A stretch of DNA of 64,000 nucleotides from Dinochytrium kinnereticum (GCA_027604005.1 JADGJT010000015.1:1-64000); one strand, 5' to 3'; positions 11,543 to 23,300 are shown, counted from the first letter of the stretch. The notes: generated by a model not told the origin, from the letters alone. Translations and numbers: made by a program.

Positions 11543-12652
11543 TCAAAGATACAAGTATGAAGCCGCTTTAGGCTGTAGCATAGTTCTCAACTGCTGAATA
11601 TCTGATGTTAACTGGACTTTCAGGCCAAGAGTGTTTGATATGATCGCTTCAAGGGAGCCCTTAAATCCTAGCAAGAATTCCACGTCGACATCCTCAGGTA
11701 AAATATAAGACGTAGCCGGAATGTTTCCCGCCTCGCTCTACTCTATATTAATATAGTACAATTAAAAAAAACATACCGTCGTCATGATGGCAGCATGCAA
11801 ACCCTTCACTAAGCCAGGGGGCTCTAAAGGTCTAGTTGAATATTAGAATCTCATTTTCTTTGTTAAAAAAGCAAATATCTATACCGCGTTTGCTTTATAT
11901 CCTCAAAAACACGGTCCTGTATTTCCAATTCATGTAAGGAAACTTCAGGTGGATTTATCTTACCCTTTTAGTGGTTTTCAGGGTGAAGACTTCTCTTGCA
12001 TCAAAGTGAGCATTTAATGCTCCAGAATCGATAAGCAAAATCCTGAAAGATACATAAAAAAAGACTAAGAAGCTGACGAAAAAAGAGATTTTCAGTCATA
12101 CCTTTCTGGAAGAACCTTCTGAAAGATAATCTCAGCCAATTCAAAGGTGGAGGTTGGAGAAGGTTCAACATTAAACGAGCATTCGACCATTCCAAGCCCA
12201 TCCTTCAATTTGTATAAGCGACAGCCAACACTCTCTGCAGATTCTGCACTATTCTTATCCTAAGTGCAACCGTAAGCATAAGAACATGGCTAGCCCATTA
12301 CCTGCTTAAGGTCAGGAATAATAGCGGATCCCAGCAACTCCAATGAAAAGCATGAGCGAATCAATTTTGAAATAGACACGGAGAACGAAACAATGAGGAG
12401 TTTGAAGGGAATTTTCTGTCCATCCTCCTTGAAATGCGGGCTCGCCTATGAATCAAATTCAGCAAAATGCTTTGCATATGATTTAGATTACCACCCATTG
12501 GACCTTTTTTGACTCCTCAGCAGGCTGTATCGGCGAATTCTCCTCTTCAAATTCCTCTGCCTCATAGTCGGTCCCGCTTGGTGCTTCATTCGTAAAGAAA
12601 TCCTATGAAGAAAGGCATTTTAGGTCCCAATGGCTGCATGCAAACTTACCAT
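11543..12652 (-). CDS. Proteasome assembly chaperone 1-like (PSMG1/PAC1)
   Basis: PAC1 pairs with PAC2 to guide alpha-ring assembly of the 20S proteasome. Short exons read as a protein of about 250 aa with an acidic N terminus (DFFTNEAPSGTDYEAEEFEE), a strand/helix core (FKLLIVSFSVSISKLIRSC, then RILLIDSGALNAHFDAREVF) and the region LEPPGLVKGLHAAIM, which matches the family's loop before its last strand and helix. The C terminus is KAASYLYL. The apparent start is odd: the ATG (12652-12650) is followed at once by a GTAAGT donor, so the first coding exon would be one codon, spliced in phase 0 to GATTTC. The start lies 35 bp from the adenylate kinase start on the other strand. Identification rests on overall pattern and is moderate. 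Confidence 0.6.
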
Positions 12653-12687
12653 TTGTGGACAATCCTAGATTTTTGACGGATTAATAA

Positions 12688-13657
12688 ATGTCCAGATGCT
12701 TTCTGATCTTTGGCAGCCCCGGTAATAATGAGGCGATTCTGGCCAACTTTGCTGATAAGAGGTCAGGTTCCGGTAAGGGGACGGTCTCCAAGCGACTCCT
12801 CGCTCGATTCCCCATTCTCCACTATCTCTCAAGTGGGGATATCTTCCGGGGTCACGTGAACAGAGGTGCGAGTGTGCAGTGTGCCAAGCAACAGGCTATC
12901 TAAACGCATTGACACAGAAACTGAACTGGGCAAGAGGATTAAGTCTGTTGTTGCTAATGGGAGATTCGTTGGCGATGACCTGACGTCGGAAGTAATAACC
13001 ACTGAAATCGGCGATGAGAGAGGGAAAGTGCGACTCTCGCTATGCGATTGAAATTAATTAACTTGCTAGCACATTCTGGTGGACGGATACCCAAGAACAG
13101 TCCCTCAAGCTGAGTATCTAGACTACTTCCTTAGTAAGAGGCTGGGGAAGGTTGACATGGCTTTGTTCTTAGATGTGCCAGAAAAAGGTTTTCTAATACA
13201 TCATGTAATTTTCTTACTAACTCTTGCGTAGTTATACTGGGTCGGATAGAAGGTATTGGTCCATAAATCATGCATAGATACTGACATTGCGTGGGAAGAC
13301 CGCTGGATTCACGCGCCAAGTGTAAGCATGTTCAAAATGACTCCTCCTTATAATAATTTTCTTAGGGAAGAACATATAACTATAGCTTCAATCCACCAAG
13401 GCAGCATGGCTTGGATGATATCACTGGAGAGAAGCTCTCCAAACGCCCTGATGATGATATTGTATGTCCACGTTATGGTTACCTAACATAACTTTAATTA
13501 GGACGTCTTTCGACATCGTTTGACCGTTTTTCGGGAAATGACTGAACCTTTATTGGACTATTACGCAAGAGAAGGAAAGCTCAACGTGATTAAGGGCGCC
13601 ACTTCAGATGAGTTGTACCCGATTTTGGAAAGGTCTCTGAGATCTAGACTTGATTGA
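12688..13657 (+). CDS. Adenylate kinase, AK3 type (GTP:AMP phosphotransferase, probably mitochondrial)
   Basis: Transfers phosphate between NTP and AMP; AK3 forms work in the mitochondrial matrix. The P-loop FGSPGSGKGT is assembled across the first intron (donor after 12721, acceptor TCAG before GTTCCGG). Next come the AMP-binding SSGDIFR, LVDGYPRTVPQA and the long LID segment YNYSFNPPRQHGLDDITGE with SKRPDDD, as in AK3 rather than short cytosolic AK1. At least seven short introns. It ends with TGA at 13655-13657. No long targeting peptide is seen, as is common for AK3, whose import signal is internal. It is divergent from the PSMG1-like gene with 35 bp between start codons. Confidence 0.9.
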
Positions 13658-13959
13658 TCACCACGAGGCTTTTGTCATGTAAATATCGTTTTACTTCGGT
13701 TATTGGAGAGCTTCCATTGGAGAAGGCTTTTCATATAACCAATCGCAACAAATTCGGATCCCCACAATCCCCTCCCTGTCAGCGTAGTATTGAGTAATGC
13801 TTTTTTTCTCCCCCAGTTAGAACGTGAATTTGAATATAACAGAATGCCTAATGAGGTATATGCGTTATCGTCTGCAATCTTCCGATCTTGCACGGGAATC
13901 CCACCCACTTGTGGCGAGTTCTCCAAATTTTGTCTCGTGGTGCAAGAATTGTCACGGAA
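13658..13959. other. Intergenic spacer before DRC11
   Basis: About 300 bp with no gene I can support. Open frames on both strands here are short and overlap the start of DRC11 in wrong frames. It should hold the 3' end of the adenylate kinase transcript and the DRC11 promoter. Confidence 0.4.
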
Positions 13960-16900
13960 ATGTCCAACTTGACATTCAACAAGCTTTGGAACGATGGCCA
14001 CCAGAACGTCCTCGACCAGCTTGAGTACGAGACCCCAAAGGACCTCACCATGGTCCCAAAAGATAGGGAATCTGCCACTCAGCATATAGCTGTTCTCTAT
14101 GTGAAGTATCTGCAGATTATGCGGAAGTTAGAGGTTAGTACAAAACAAGAAACACCTTCCATCTAGTGATAGGGATACTGATAAAAAGTGCAGATTGTCT
14201 ATGATCAGATAGTTCACCCTCAGAAACGTCGTTTGCTTAGAGGAATCCTATTATCGATTATCGGGCGTGTGCTCGAGTTAAAGCATGTTTGTTTTGTTGC
14301 ATGGGTTGACAATCCTAAATCCATCGTACTTCCAAAAGAAACTAGTAGAAATAGAGCTATCCGACTTTCTCAACTTCACCGACATCCTTTTGGACTTGAA
14401 GTTGACTCCAGATGATCTCCAGGTTCCTATTCCGAGATTTATGATTGAAGAGCGGGAGAAAGACGTGGAAGGCAGAAAGGCACTTCTGGTTCGTGAATGC
14501 CTGCATTTCAAGCAACCCTAATGCATCCTAGGAAACTTTGGACGCGAAGGAACTTGGTGCTGGTGAGCAGGCTGCTATTTTCCCGGAAATTCCGCTATCG
14601 GAGGCTATTCGAATCATTCAGATAGCCGAACGTGCCAGGCAGGGACGCCTAAGGGCGAAATACATGAGGGAGATTAAGTGGGTTTTAATTTCGTCTATGT
14701 CATTAATATGATTTAAAGACTTCAGGCTCAAAGAGAAAAGGAGCTTGATGGTGGAGACGATGAAGCCGAAGTCAACCTCGCTGCATTGAGGATTCAAAAA
14801 GTGTTAGTTGTATTTCTTAGGAATATTGCATGCTGATGATTTTATTATGAAAGCTTTAAAGGATATAAGGCGAGGAAGCAAGTGAGGACAAAACTTCAAG
14901 AAGAACTTGTTTTTTTGGGTAGGTTTCCAAGTATTTCTTTTGTTAGATGCGTGGGCATAGCGACCAACAATTGCGAAGGGATGGCACAACCACAGAAAGA
15001 GTCTCGACAGAACCAAGCCGGAAAAGCCGAAGCAAACCGTTCTCGAAGAAAAGTAATCCAAACCCAACATGAGGAGGAGTATCAAGCAGCTCTCGTTAAT
15101 ACTAAAGAAAAGTACGTTAAAACTCTCTAAGGTTCCCTGAAAAAATTCGTTCTCAACTCATCGAACCAAACAAAACATCTATACAGAATCACCAAAGTTG
15201 AGGGCCCAGATATGAAAGAGTCCATGCAGGACAACTTCCGTCAATGGTATATGGAATACCGTAAGATCCACGGCAAATTTCCCGAATTCCCTCCAGACCG
15301 GTTATGGCAGCAACCCAAGTTCCAGTTCTCCCTGACCGACGACGGTAAAGACCAGATGTTGGACGGAGAGGGAGAAGAAGCGTCTGCAAAAGATGCCGAG
15401 AGTCGATCCGCTTCGGCGAAGAAAGGAGGTGATAAAGGGAAGAAGGATAAGGACGCTGGGAAGGGGAAGAAGGGGAAGCCCGGGACACCTAAGAAAGGGG
15501 GTAAGGGCGGAGATGACGGCGATGAGGATGGGTTTGGGATTAAGTTGGATGATTCAAAGCATTTGCCCGTTATTAATACTGAGTACGTTTACAAAAGTTC
15601 ACTTTCAGATTTATTTTTTTTTCTTTCGTTAATGCTTGCTTTGGCATCCAGATGTTCAAATTTTGGGACAAAGTGGTTGAATAAGGACGAGTCGGATAAC
15701 TTTGCTCAGAAACATGATCAGGAGATTATTAAGCTTGAGAAGCGTAAGGAGGTTGAAGTAGAGGTATTCCTCAATTTGAATTGAACACAGGTTAACCATT
15801 TTATAGATTAAGAAAGAGGTGTTTGAGGTTCTCAAAGAGGAGTTGAAGAACCTTAAACTCGCTGTCGACAGAGAAAAGAACTCTAAAAGCAGAAAAGGAA
15901 AGAAGGGAAAGAAGGGAAAATCTGCAAAAGGTTCACTTTCTTCAACTAAAAAGTTTTGTATCTTACAGTTGTTTCGCTAGGGAAAAAGAAGGGTGGAAAG
16001 AAGGGTAAAAAGGTAATGTACACCTCACTTAAGGTTTACAGTTTAACACTGTTTGTGCAGGACAAAAAGGGAAAGAAGGGAGGAAAGAAAGGCAAGAAAG
16101 AGAAAGACCTGACTGCAAACCGTACGATGGAGTCATTGGTTGAGGAACTTATTCAAACAGGAATTCTTCAAAAGGTCCGTAGGGTATATTAATTTTATAG
16201 ACATGTATTAAACTGTTTGATCGCAACTTAAAATGCAGTTCAAAGCTATCCATATGTCAGAGATTAAAGGAGAGCTCAACCTCCTCGAAAATATCTCCAC
16301 AAAATCCCCTGTTATCGACCCGACCATCGGAGAAATGAGACGAGTAAGCAAAATTCACCATTATTCAAAATCTTAACCCACTTTAAGATACTTACTGAGT
16401 ACGGCATCCTCCCGATCGGCCTTCCCCACACTGGCGAAATTCCTGGCATAACTTCTGCGCTCATCTTTGGTCCCCGTGGCACTGGCAAAACCATGATGGT
16501 GAACGCAATAGCAAGCGAAACAGGAGCGTACCTTTTTAACATCTCACCCAAAAACACGGTGGGCCAATATGTCGGCAAACCCAATGTGACCAAGATGATT
16601 CATATGGTTTTTAAAGTGGCAAAAGCGAATCCACCTTCGATCATTTACATTGATAACGTGGAGATGGTGTTTGCGAAAAAGATTCCGAAAGATGACACGA
16701 CAGATCCAAAGAGAATTAAGAAGGATTTGCTGAAGCAGGTCAAAGCGCTGAAAGTTGAGGATAGAGTATTGCTTTTGGGAACCAGCTTTAAGCCTTGGGA
16801 AGGAGAGGCCAAGGCCATGCTTCCGGTGTTTCAAAAATGTTTGATGGCGCCGAAGCCTGATTACGCGTCAAGGCACATTATTTGGAGGAATTTCATTCAG

Positions 16901-17391
16901 AGAAAGGCTCCAAGCAGTGTGAAGAACATAAATATCAGCTTGCTTACGAGAATGTCATATGGGCTCTCTGCTGGATCCATTCTTCTTGTGTGTGAACGAG
17001 TTCTAACCGAGAGAAGGTTGAAACTCGTAAGTTGCTTAACTGATCACACCACGAAATGTTTGCTAACAGATAAACCCCCCCCTCGCCCCTCCCCGAACAC
17101 AAACAAAACCAAACAGTTGAGATTCCGAAACCTTACCACAAACGAGTTTGCAGAGCAACTCTTTAACCTTCCACCTGTTAATACTGAAGAAGATAAGCTC
17201 TATAAAGTTCGTACGGAATTCTTGAGACCCTCCACTCTTTTCCACTTATAGTTTTTACTAATCCTATTCCCCAGGATTGGTTGGAAAAAACACCCCTCTG
17301 CAAAAAGCGGGCAGCTCTTTTAGCCGTTCCAGCAGATGAAGACGACAAGAACAAGAAGAAAGGCGGAGTCAAAGACAAGAAGAAAAAATAA
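13960..17391 (+). CDS. DRC11: Dynein regulatory complex subunit 11 (IQ and AAA domain protein, IQCA1)
   Basis: A component of the nexin-dynein regulatory complex of motile axonemes. The start MSNLTFNKLWNDG matches the conserved N terminus of the family, as do QIVHPQKR, ELKHELVEIELSDF, DILLDLKLTPDDLQ and RIIQIAERARQGRLRAKYM. An IQ motif follows (RIQKVFKGYKARKQV, about 14790-14890). The middle has two Lys/Gly-rich stretches (about 15400-15520 and 15880-16110). The AAA domain has an intact Walker A (GPRGTGKT, about 16470) but Walker B reads IIYIDNVEM, with Asn where the catalytic Glu is expected. It ends NKKKGGVKDKKKK, stop 17389-17391. About 14 introns. Its presence argues for a flagellated life stage. 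Confidence 0.93.
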
Positions 17392-17779
17392 ATGGATAAT
17401 AAAAGCATGCAATATTTTGAAACAGATCTCATTAAGAAATAACTGTTAAATTGGCTTCCGACCTCTTTCTAGCAAGAAAAAATTATATGACGGTATTCCC
17501 CCGTCTTAATAACAAAACCATAAGTCTGCCTCATCCTCATTCTTGGGCATTGTTGTTTTACTCTCCCCCAAATCACAATATCAAAAAACAAAATGAAAGA
17601 TAAAACCCAGCATTATACACCTTTTTTTTTTTTTGTCGCGCGAATCTCAAAGCCAACACCACCTTCGAATACAGTAAGCATGACTGTTACTTCTTCAGCA
17701 CTTCTTCTCCAAAGATTTTCACACGTATTTGTATCGTGGCAGCAGGTTTAGTCCCCAACTCTATCCCTAGATCACCCCT
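17392..17779. other. Convergent 3' spacer
   Basis: AT-rich, about 390 bp, between the DRC11 stop (plus) and the ERH stop (minus), including a T run at about 17622-17634. It probably holds both 3' untranslated regions. I see no coding potential. Confidence 0.45.
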
Positions 17780-18343
17780 TTACAGCAGTCCCGCAGCCTT
17801 CCAAAACAAGAGAAAAAAGGCATTAACATCAAAAAAAGGAAAACGAGTTTAAAAAGAACAGGGGAAAGAAAGTAGCGAGCTTACCCTCTTCAACTGAATC
17901 AATATTTGACTTTTAATCCATGACTTGTCGAAAGGCCGGTAAGCTTGAAGTTTTGGACTGTAACTGAAGGCGAAAAACTGTGAGTTTGAAGCAACCCTTA
18001 AGGCTTCCCCAGCCTAGCTAACAACAAGTCTCCGAAAAAAAGTAGAGCCCAGAAAGACAGAAAACACCTACACCAACACTCCCAAATCTCCCAACTCATC
18101 AATATACTTATTCAACTCAGAGATATCATAGTTGATTTGTTTTTGCTGCGGATTCAGCTCTTTTAACCGTTCCTCAAAAATGGAGATGATGGCATTGAGG
18201 GCCTGTTCGGCCGTTTCGAAATCACTCCATGTTCTGGTGTGCTTGCTGGGTGTCTTCTGGATGAACAGAATGGTGTGCTCGTTGGTGTGGTCCTGTGGCT
18301 GCATGTCTTGTAGGTTTGGCCGCGGTACAATCTGCCGTGACAT
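17780..18343 (-). CDS. ERH: Enhancer of rudimentary homolog (ERH)
   Basis: A small conserved nuclear protein that dimerises and acts in RNA processing; in fission yeast, Erh1 acts with Mmi1. Three exons (18343-18074, 17977-17885, 17797-17780) keep phase. Family marks are HTILFIQKTPSKHTRTWSDF, the helix AEQALNAIISIFEERLKELNP, INYDISELNKYIDELGDLG and, after the first intron, KLQAYRPFDKSWIKSQI. The protein is 126 aa from the Met at 18343. ERH is usually about 104 aa and begins right before HTIL. The second Met (18304) gives 113 aa and may be the true start, because MSRQIVPRPNLQD has no family counterpart. Confidence 0.9.
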
Positions 18344-18554
18344 TTGCTTTTGTGAAGTTAAGTCTCAAGACTCTGTCTGTGCCTTTCAGATAGAAGGGGA
18401 CTGTCCGAGCAGTTGTCCCACTTTTTTTTTCCAATAAATTCCACCATTGACTTGGAATGAAGTAAACGCCTTCAAGAACCTTCTAAATATTTACAAATTC
18501 ACTTCAACCGCGTTTTATTTCAAAAAAATGGATGCTACGAGGAAAAAGACTGCA

Positions 18555-18624
18555 GGAAAACAACGATAACCAAGACTTGAAGTCAAAACGGAAAACAACG
18601 ATAACCAAGGCTTGAAGTCAAAAC
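18555..18624. repeat. Tandem 35-bp direct repeat
   Basis: Two adjacent copies of a 35-bp unit beginning GGAAAACAACGATAACCAAG (18555-18589 and 18590-18624) differ at one base. They lie just downstream of the antizyme stop (18661, minus strand), so they probably fall in the antizyme 3' untranslated region. Confidence 0.85.
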
Positions 18625-18660
18625 AGGTCAAGAGAAACAAAAAACCGAAAATAAAGATGC

Positions 18661-19419
18661 TCAAAAGCTCTGACCGACAAGAACGTAGCAGGAACTAAAG
18701 TTATAGACGGAAGGGTGAACAATTTCAAAACCGACAAATAGGAAAGCACGAAGAATTTGAGCAAGATCCGGGCGCCCTTTGTCAAGGCAGATAACGACGT
18801 TAGAACAATCGAGAACCTCTTCAGCCAGCTCCAAAACTGCAGCAACACTGGATAATAGGTTAGATTTGAGGGGATGTAGTGTGAAGGAACCGAAAGTACA
18901 GAATGAATAACCCACCTTTCCTTGAATCCAAAACCACTGGTGACCAAGTCACAGTCAGAGTTCGGAACCTTTAGGAAAAGAGTGCCTTTGGAAATAAAAG
19001 CAGGCCAAGAAGACAGATTGGCATCCCGTCGACCGGACAGCCTCGAGGTGATGCACAGAAGTGCATCAATGTCTCCATCGAGAGAGAGGCCAAGCTCTTC
19101 GATGAAGGGCAGGGCGACATTTGGATTCGGCGCCAAATGCCCGCCTCCGCCAAGTGGAGCTACATCCCGGCCGGTGTCAGGAATACCACCCCGTTTTCGT
19201 ACCGCTCGTGAACCAATAAGTGCTCTTCACCCCCGAGGTAGTGCGGCTGACAGTGCAGGCCGCAAGGGTCTCATGAAGAGGCGGCTGATAGGATGCAACG
19301 GTTTTGCTGCGGGCACAAGTGTCCCGAGCGACGTTTAAATTCGACGTCATCCTGTTGACAGGTTTATAAGAACAGCGAAGAGGGACGACGATGAAGAAGA
19401 AAGGTGAAACTCACATCAT
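18661..19419 (-). CDS. OAZ: Ornithine decarboxylase antizyme, made by +1 ribosomal frameshifting
   Basis: Antizyme binds ornithine decarboxylase, sends it to the 26S proteasome and inhibits polyamine uptake. ORF1 starts at 19419 (five bases, ATGAT, before a GTGAG donor), resumes at 19351 and stops at TGA 19179-19177 within TGG TAT TCC TGA. Skipping one base there opens the second frame (DTGRDVAPLGG...), which carries the antizyme domain: FISKGTLFLKVP, SVAAVLELAEEVLDCSNVV, GRPDLAQILRAFLFVGFEIV and the end YVLVGQSF. One intron (18915-18848) splits the domain. The two frames together give about 208 aa, in family range. The W-x-S-stop arrangement matches the known antizyme shift site. Regulation is expected through polyamine-stimulated frameshifting. 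The transcript probably starts near 20000, with spliced 5' untranslated exons. Confidence 0.92.
19174..19188 (-). promoter_or_regulatory. Programmed +1 frameshift site of antizyme
   Basis: The minus strand reads TGG TAT TCC TGA CAC. TCC in the P site with TGA next is the classic eukaryotic antizyme shift context (TCC-TGA). Frame 0 ends at this TGA. The +1 frame is open on both sides and encodes the conserved domain. GC-rich sequence follows (CCGGCCGG near 19168-19175), which could form part of a downstream stimulator, but I did not fold it. Confidence 0.88.
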
Positions 19420-20036
19420 GGTTGACGGTTTTAAACAAATAAGAGCTTGGAGAGTGTGTTGTTTGAAATACTTAATCCAAACACTGATCTTTCAAGCTCA
19501 AACACTACTATTATTATTATTGTCCGTGGACTTGGAGCGGGAGGTGCAACTGATAGACGTGTGATAGAGAGGGACATGGTTAACAAAGCGACAAACAATC
19601 ACAATCAACGATGACTCACGTTGCAGAAGACCAAAGGAATTCGATCAATCTCTTCGCCAGTGCGCCGGTTTGAAACCAGAGGATACCCCTAAGGTTCAGA
19701 GGAAAGGGAGTTAGACCACCAGAAGCCAAAATACAAACATTGAATGGATTGTCTCCTCGGCAATGATTGTTTTGCCACTCACTCTGTCAGTAAGGGATGG
19801 GTTTGGTGCTCGAGAGCAGGCAAAGGTCTGCAAGTGGTGTGAAGCACGTCGAAGGTTGGAAGGCCTCGACTGTGTGAGCGTTGCTGTGTGGAGCGGGGGT
19901 GGCGTAAAGCGAACGAGCGAGCGAGTCAAGCAGACGAACGATCGACGGTTGCGGCAGGCGTTACCAAACAGCGAGGGTTTTAGAAAATGGAAGGGGTGAT
20001 AAACCATCGAGGGGGGACGAGCCCCGCTTTATATAG
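19420..20036 (-). promoter_or_regulatory. Antizyme 5' leader and TATA-type promoter
   Basis: On the minus strand CTATATAAAG (20036-20027) is a good TATA box, with transcription expected near 20000. From there to the first splice donor (TGACAGA|GTGAGT, near 19778) there is no ATG. A possible leader exon (19684-19621) has a CTTAG acceptor and an AAC|GTGAGT donor. The exon is open in one frame (GYPLVSNRRTGEEIDRIPLV) but has no start codon before it, so I treat it as untranslated. An ATG near 19577 starts a short upstream frame, which would be removed if the intron runs to an acceptor below 19530. Confidence 0.5.
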
Positions 20037-20333
20037 CCGTGGTTTATACTAGGAAGCATTGAGTGATGATTTGTGTGACGTGGCAGATGCTGCCTTGGCC
20101 AATGGGACGCGTCGCAGCCACCAGCGAAGGCAAGGCACACGCGCGGACGCACGGCCAGACGTGCACGCGTCAAAGAAATAAATATCAATTATTACTGCTT
20201 ATTATTATTATTATTATTGTTCTCTTTCCCACGCCCAACCCTGCGGAGTCCAAAATCAACCCTCAACCAAACCTCCCTTGTCAGCAACTGAATCACACAG
20301 CCAGAAGTCGTGACGAAGGGAGGCCAAGGTGCG
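20037..20333. promoter_or_regulatory. Divergent spacer between antizyme and NPHP4
   Basis: It contains an ATT trinucleotide run at about 20199-20218 and the presumed NPHP4 promoter. No gene is seen. Confidence 0.45.
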
Positions 20334-23300
20334 ATGGACCGCTCTGCAAGCAGCGTCGTCATCCATTCGGACGCACACCGCAGTCCGTCGTCTCTGCGTC
20401 GCTTCAGCCAGCGTCCGGATGAGAGTTCGTCGGTGGGGTTTGATGACCCTCACGATCAGCAGCAGCATCATTCTCAGCATCATCAACAACACACACACGT
20501 TGACGGTGACGAGCACTCTTATCGGGATGAAGAGGAGGAGCAACCTTCTCCGATATCGGATTGGCTTGCCCGGTACAAGCGCAACTCTTTCATTCTGCCG
20601 CATGCATTCACCAGCACCCAAAGAATCCTGTCATCCCCTCTTGCAACCGCTACCGTCGAGGCCCCTGGCCGAGCGGTTCAGTCTCAACTACTCGCTCCTC
20701 CTTCATTTCGATTTCCATACAGTCTATCCTTTGGAAAAGCTATCTCACTTCCTCTGCCTCAAGATGTTTCCAACAGCTACCTAGATTCAAACCGCCCGCT
20801 TTTGCTCCAACTGAGAGTTTCACTCTTTGATTTGGAGACGAACGCTTTCTTTGGCAGAACATGGGTGGATCCTATGCAGTATGATCTCCGCAACATGCCC
20901 GAAAACCATGTGCAGTGGAACGACAATGACGAATTCTCCCCTCATTACGACACCAGGTCACTGGATCGTGAATCAAACGATGCAACAGAAGATGAGGAGT
21001 ATGAGGAGGAGGAAGATGACGATGAGGACGACGAAGACGACGATGACGACGACGAGGGTGAAGAAGATGATGACGAAGAGGAATCAGAAGAGCGAGATGA
21101 TGACCGAGATGATAACACTGAAGCATCATCTCAAGTCAGGGCCCGTGATCTTCGTCAACGAAAGACGAAAAAGGCAAAAAAAAATATTGCCCGACAAGCG
21201 TCGAAGATCAGTAATATAACTGGCGGAAACGATGAGCCGATTAAGATTACTGGACATAGAGTCACGGTCGATTTGGCTGAAAGGGTTCGCATTAAATGTC
21301 TTTTTTTAAGATTTTGTCGTAATAAACAAATCCCAACAGACGATATGGATGCACACCAATCGAACAAGCGATCTTATTATTGCAGTTATCGAATATATTA
21401 TAATAGGTACGAGTTGGTCTTCACATTACGGCCTGTGTCAAGTCGCCTAAAGTAAAGCTAATTTCCGTTCAGTCGACGATCTTCCGTATAATGAGGCAGA
21501 GTCCCCTGTAGAGCAACGTTTGGAACACCTCTCCTGTGGATGGTCTTTTTTCCCACTATTTAATTCGGAAGGTGGGGGCTTAGATCCCTTCTCAACGTGG
21601 AGCATCGTGGATTCCAACCCTCAAGCACAGTACTCACCATCAATCTATGACAAGAGCACGTAAGTCTCTTTTTCTTCATAAAAAAACAAACAAGCAGAGT
21701 TTTGCCTTAATTAACTTTAGCTTGATTTTTAAATCCTTTTTTTTAGATTTCCTATTTACATTGGAAGTCCTCGAGCGTTGATGTTTATTGGGCCGTTTCT
21801 AAAGGAAAATCTCACGGGATATCCTATACTTCTACCTATTCCAGGAGCGAGCGTCACATTCACATTTGCACCTAGGCCAGATTTGAGGGTAGTGACGATG
21901 CTATGGCAAGAAAACTTGTGGATCTCAGCAGAAGATGATATTCCTGGCGTGGGGAACTTTGACGTGAATGTCAATGGAACGATTTCATGTCGAAGCTTCA
22001 AAACCAAGTTATGCAAAGTATGCATATTTTTTCACAAACAACAAACAAACGCAATACTAAAACATTATCGCTAACTATGCTGATGAGCTAGATCAACGTC
22101 TCCGTCTATCCCTCAGTTCGAAGATTCGAAGAGCTCGCCTTGGCGGAATACGTCGAAGCCTTCAATAACGCCTTCCCCGACACCCTTGCAAAGCTCTCAA
22201 ACGGCACCATCGCACCCGCCGAAATAGTAGAGCGTCGCCTTCACATCGGATACCACAATACACAAGTCTTTCTCTCGCCACCCAGCATGGTAACTCTTCA
22301 GCCAGCGTACAACGACGATCTCGGAGGAGACGCTTTTCATTTGGTATTTAATGGGAATATTGAACTCGATAAGTACTTGCCGGGTGACCCTGGGATTGCG
22401 GTGGTTTGCGTTATGGACTTCAGAATCGCTTTGAAAGTTAATCAGGAGGTTGCTAAGAAAACTTCAATGTTTACGGCAATTATGGAGAAACTTACCGGAG
22501 GGGGAAATAAACCACAGCAACCAAATGTGGTTGATGTAGAGAGAGTGGTTACCTTGGGATGGTTTGTCTGGACGCCACACCTATTTCAAGGTCGGTAAAT
22601 CTACTATCGGTAGCTTATGCGATCTCTTCTGATCACCTTTTTATCTTAGGCGAAAACCCAATACTGAACCCTGTCCTAACTCAAACTCCGATGAATCCCT
22701 ACTCAACTTTGGTTTTGACACCTGACGTCAGATCTCTCACTTCGTCCAGTATAAGTCTTGAACCATTCGCTAGGTCATTTGGGCGGTACGCCAATGAGGA
22801 TGTACCTCTATGTCTTTCATTCTCCTTCAATGAGGAGGAAGAGGCTGAAAGAAGCAGTAAGCATTCTTCGATACTTCATTGCACTATCAGTGAATTTGGT
22901 TTGCTTGACGTGCTTTAACGGCAGTGGACTGACTATTCAAAAATATAGGATCACCCATACAGGAACGCGCCTTAACTCCTAGAAGCGTCAACTTCCCTAC
23001 CGAAGAAGAATACGATGAAGTAGAAACTCAACCGCCAATTTCACCCAAAAGAGCATCGGTCAAGATCAAAGCCGAAGAACCCGATTTCGAAGCAGACGAA
23101 AACGACGAAGAACTTGTAGCGCAATCTATCATGCCTCGTCCACCCTCTAAAGCCGAAGTCGATGAAAAGAAGAGAGCAAAACGAGATCTAATTACGCGAA
23201 GTGAAAGAGCACGACTTGCTAAAGCTGGGTTTGCACCTTTTTTAGATGTGAAGGGGGAGAAACCATTTGTGGTGAATGCAGCAGGGAGGGAGAAGGCAAA

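Noticed and set aside
19177..19179. In-frame TGA in the antizyme gene, suggesting a pseudogene
   Set aside because: The TGA sits exactly at the known antizyme +1 shift context and the domain continues intact in the +1 frame, so this is recoding rather than decay.
19621..19684. Leader exon reading GYPLVSNRRTGEEIDRIPLV as a separate coding exon
   Set aside because: No ATG precedes it between the TATA box region and this exon, so it is more likely untranslated. Its open frame may be chance.
20310..20333. Upstream start for NPHP4 at 20310
   Set aside because: The codon is GTG; the first ATG in frame is 20334.
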